Assembly: GCA_002085385.1 (NCBI GenBank)
Contig: NATO01000005.1
Location: forward strand, 1-17,559
Direction of reading: 5' to 3'
DNA from: a candidate division Zixibacteria bacterium 4484_93
GTDB taxonomy: Bacteria; UBP14; UBA6098; 4484-93
Length of the DNA stretch: 17,559 nucleotides
Shown here: in pieces, positions 15,295 through 17,559 of the stretch
Position numbering within the stretch: the first letter of the stretch is position 1
Layout of the letters: each line of letters starts with the position of its first letter
Translations under genes and position numbers: made by a program
Notes under the pieces: model-generated
What the model was told of the DNA's origin: nothing
Database searches by the model: none
What the model saw: the letters and a program-made list of their open reading frames with translations, nothing else

Positions 15295-16157
15295 CCTTTC
15301 TCTCCATTCACTATTCTGTATGTTGTGTAAGCGAAGCTTATATCCTCTTCCCTGCCAAAAGCCTCGAGTATTCTGTCAGACAGTTCGCTTTCGACAGTCC
15401 TTCTCTTGCGAGCCTCGACGAGGAACCTACCCCAGAGTTGAACACCGGAATCTGTTACCTTGAAATACACTGCCGGTGTCAGAACACCGTATTTTGCCCC
15501 TAATATTTGCTCTGCACTGTGGAACGCCCTCTTTGCCTCTGCAGTTATCTTTTCCTGATGTTCGTTCAGTATATCCTCGAAGATTTTGGCGGCTTGTCTC
15601 CAGTTGCTCTCGAATGTTATGAGGAAGCTTATCTCATCCCAGATAAACGGGAAGGCTTTTGTATAGTTGATTGCCTTTTTGGTGAGTATCACCGATGTCG
15701 GCAGGAACACAACCCTTCCTGTGCTTTGGTCTCCGCCTGTCCAGTTGCCTATCTCGAGGACCGACACCTGGAATATCGAGATGTCCACGACATCCCCTTT
15801 TATACCGTCGAGCTCTATTCTGTCGCCGAGTGAGAACGGTTTGACAAAGATTAGATACATCCAGCCGAAGATGCCTGTGAATATGTCCTTCAAAGCGATT
15901 GCAACGCCTGCTCCAATGAGCCCAATAATGGTCGACAGGTTCCCGATGAACTCTGCCCAGACCGAGCCGATAAGTATTGCCCCGACGATAAAGAAAAAGA
16001 GATATAGTTTCCTCGTTGTAGAGCGGCGACGGACAGGTTCCTTTATATGCCTGCTGACCATCCCTTTGAGGAGATGGGCAACGAGTATCAGGATAATGGC
16101 GATGATAACGGAGGAGAGTATCTTCGTGTAGATATGATATTCCCAGGAGGGGCTCAT
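15291..16157 (-). CDS. MscS-type small-conductance mechanosensitive channel
   Basis: A 288-residue inner-membrane protein, nearly the same length as the minimal E. coli MscS. There are three predicted membrane segments: about 12-30, 51-70 and 73-104. The third is rich in Gly and Ala (STIIGLIGAGVAIALKDIFTG), the hallmark of the pore-lining helix. The beta domain starts with VKPFSLGDRIELDGIKGDV (about 105-122), the most conserved MscS signature. The remainder forms the cytoplasmic alpha/beta vestibule. Such channels open under membrane tension during hypo-osmotic shock. It is coupled by 4-base overlaps to the response regulator upstream and purA downstream, so it shares their transcript. Confidence 0.9.
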   Translation of the reverse strand: MSPSWEYHIYTKILSSVIIAIILILVAHLLKGMVSRHIKEPVRRRSTTRKLYLFFFIVGAILIGSVWAEFIGNLSTIIGLIGAGVAIALKDIFTGIFGWMYLIFVKPFSLGDRIELDGIKGDVVDISIFQVSVLEIGNWTGGDQSTGRVVFLPTSVILTKKAINYTKAFPFIWDEISFLITFESNWRQAAKIFEDILNEHQEKITAEAKRAFHSAEQILGAKYGVLTPAVYFKVTDSGVQLWGRFLVEARKRRTVESELSDRILEAFGREEDISFAYTTYRIVNGEKG

Positions 16158-17479
16158 TCCTTCTCCTTTTTTATTCTATACTCCTGCATCTTCTGATAGA
16201 GGGTGTTCCGATGTATTCCCAGTATTTCTGCTGCTTTTGATATATTGTAGCTGCACAGGCGGAGGATATGTTCGATATGCTGTTTTTCTATCTCTTTGAG
16301 AGAACGGTTCTCTGCTCCCTTCTCGAGAGGAGGCAGGTCCTCCTCTGTGATGGCATCTCCGCGAGATGTTGCGACGGCATACTCTATCGCATTTGCAAGC
16401 TGGCGGATATTCCCGGGAAAGCTCGAAGATTCGAGTTTCTTTATGGCAGAAGGCGTAAAACCGCTGATTTTTTTCTTGTCCCTTTTGGAGAATCTTTCGA
16501 GGAAGAAATTTGCCAGAGGGAGAATATCCTCTCTTCTTTCCCTGAGTGGTGGGATTTTTATATGGATGACATCGAGCCGCCAGAGGAGGTCCTCGCGGAA
16601 GCGAGCCTGAGCAGTAAGCTCTCTTATATTCCTGTTTGTCGCCGAGATGACTCTGACCGATGAGTGCATCTGCTTTCTACCGCCCAGCCTTCTGAAGCTC
16701 CCGTCCTGGAGGAAGCGGAGGAGCTTTGCCTGAAGCGGAAGCGGAAGCTCGGTCACCTCGTCTAAGAAAAGTGTTCCACCATCTGCCTCCTCGAATATCC
16801 CGGGCTTTTCTGTCTGTGCCCCGGTAAATGCGCCCTTCTCATACCCGAACAGTTCGCTTTCTAAAAGACCCTCCGGGATTGCAGCACAGTTCACAGGGAC
16901 GAATGCTCCATCCTTCCTTGGTGAAAGCTTGTGAACGAGTCTTGCGACCATTTCCTTGCCGACCCCTGTTTCACCTTCGAGCAGGATGCTTGTCTCTGTC
17001 GGTGCGACACGGGAGACAAGGGAAAGGATGTGTCTCATAGCAGGTGATTGGCAGATGAAGTAGTCCGGCAGCGAGATTGCTACCTCCTCTACCTTCTTTA
17101 TATCCTCCCGTAAAAATAGCAGTTCGGATGAGCTTTTGAGTATCTCGAGGAGATGTTTCAGGTTCACAGGCTTCTCGATGTAATCGACTGCTCCGCTCTT
17201 CATTCCATCGACGGTGGATGGGATATCCCCATACGCTGTTATAACGACAAACACAGTGTGGGGGGAGATCCGTTTCATCTCCTTTATAAACTCCACACCG
17301 TCTCCATCGGGGAGCCTGCGGTCGACAAGGGCGATGCCGACATATTGATTGGAGAGGATGTTTTTCGCTTCGGCGAGTGTTCCTGCCTCGAAGATAGGAT
17401 ATTCGTTCTCTTTCAGGAAACCGGAGAGAAGTTCCCTCTGGAGCTTCTCATCATCTATTATAAGGACGGGAGTGTTCAT
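16154..17479 (-). CDS. NtrC-class sigma-54-dependent response regulator
   Basis: A 441-residue activator. The receiver domain (1 to about 120) has the acidic pocket Asp9-Asp10, phospho-acceptor Asp53 (VDRRLPDGDG), Thr81 (ITAYGD) and Lys103 (IEKP). The AAA+ domain has Walker A GETGVGKE (169-176), the sigma-54 contact loop GAFTGA (216-221) and Walker B GGTLFLDE (234-241). The C terminus is a Fis-type helix-turn-helix (NISKAAEILGIHRNTLYQKM). It should drive sigma-54 promoters when phosphorylated, but no sensor kinase is in the window. The open frame extends 17 codons upstream, but the ATG at 17479 is preferred: the protein then begins MNTPVLIIDDE like its family, and it lies 1 base after the stop of the upstream gene. 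Confidence 0.93.
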   Translation of the reverse strand: MNTPVLIIDDEKLQRELLSGFLKENEYPIFEAGTLAEAKNILSNQYVGIALVDRRLPDGDGVEFIKEMKRISPHTVFVVITAYGDIPSTVDGMKSGAVDYIEKPVNLKHLLEILKSSSELLFLREDIKKVEEVAISLPDYFICQSPAMRHILSLVSRVAPTETSILLEGETGVGKEMVARLVHKLSPRKDGAFVPVNCAAIPEGLLESELFGYEKGAFTGAQTEKPGIFEEADGGTLFLDEVTELPLPLQAKLLRFLQDGSFRRLGGRKQMHSSVRVISATNRNIRELTAQARFREDLLWRLDVIHIKIPPLRERREDILPLANFFLERFSKRDKKKISGFTPSAIKKLESSSFPGNIRQLANAIEYAVATSRGDAITEEDLPPLEKGAENRSLKEIEKQHIEHILRLCSYNISKAAEILGIHRNTLYQKMQEYRIKKEKE

Positions 17480-17480
17480 T

Positions 17481-17559
17481 CTATTCCCATACCCCCGGGA
17501 TTTTCTCTCCACAGTATGGGCACCTTCCATCCTTTATGAGGTTCTTCTCTATCCAGAAG
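17481..17559 (-). CDS. C-terminal end of a radical-SAM-type protein (possibly AmmeMemoRadiSam family)
   Basis: A short open frame enters from the window's right edge and ends at a TAG (17483-17481), one base before the response regulator start. Only 25 residues are visible: FWIEKNLIKDGRCPYC then GEKIPGVWE. A basic/polar helix followed by GRCPYCGEKIPGVW is typical of the C-terminal zinc-ribbon-like tail of pyruvate-formate-lyase-activating-like radical SAM enzymes, in particular the one partnered with AMMECR1 and Memo proteins. The identification rests on this tail alone, since the catalytic CxxxCxxC region lies outside the window. The one-base spacing indicates co-transcription with the regulator. 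Confidence 0.55.
   Translation of the reverse strand, partial: FWIEKNLIKDGRCPYCGEKIPGVWE

Noticed and set aside
17480..17530. A 17-residue N-terminal extension of the response regulator
   Set aside because: It overlaps the end of the upstream radical-SAM-type gene in another frame, and response regulators of this class begin close to the VLIIDDE strand.

Overview
The window looks like chromosomal DNA from an uncultured Gram-negative bacterium of the FCB-related candidate phyla (WOR-3/Stahlbacteria, Cloacimonadota, Zixibacteria and similar groups). Three things suggest this. Two secreted peptidases end in the FlgD-like/type IX-secretion C-terminal domain with an NPFNP or FPNP motif. There are outer-membrane components: an LptE-like lipoprotein and a predicted beta-barrel. 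GC content is moderate, with heavy use of ATA, AGG and AGA codons and two TTG starts. The phylum assignment is inference, because no rRNA or ribosomal marker lies in the window. Coding density is very high; the longest gap between genes is about 220 bases.

Layout. (1) Positions 1-4687, plus strand: the 3' end of an unrecognised beta-rich surface-type protein, then a 1355-residue gingipain-family (C25) peptidase. (2) A 223-base gap with a GC-rich hairpin and AT-rich repeats, then ruvB (4911-5921, TTG start). (3) Positions 5927-7948, minus strand: a predicted beta-barrel protein followed by a lipoprotein that joins a TolB-like propeller to a LytR_C-type domain. (4) Positions 7949-8079: a compact divergent promoter region with a perfect 13-base palindrome. 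(5) Positions 8080-14040, plus strand: a tightly packed, partly overlapping operon of hutI, an LptE-like lipoprotein, hutH, a PP-loop ATPase resembling tRNA thiolases, and a papain-family secreted peptidase. (6) Positions 14044-17559, minus strand: an operon whose genes overlap or nearly touch, in transcription order the 3' end of a radical-SAM-type protein, an NtrC-class sigma-54 response regulator, an MscS-type channel and purA.

How the genes fit together. Two secreted cysteine peptidases from different clans and two histidine-degradation enzymes point to a cell that breaks down extracellular protein and uses amino acids. The hut pathway is incomplete here: no urocanase and no formiminoglutamate-processing enzyme is visible. 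The LptE-like, PP-loop and ruvB genes are housekeeping-type genes placed among these. I found no tRNA, rRNA, CRISPR array, insertion sequence or phage module. Nothing in the window is a clear new defence or mobile system. The most unusual signals are the C25 enzyme lacking its expected histidine, the propeller/LytR_C lipoprotein, the palindrome between divergent promoters, and a very strong shortage of GATC sites.
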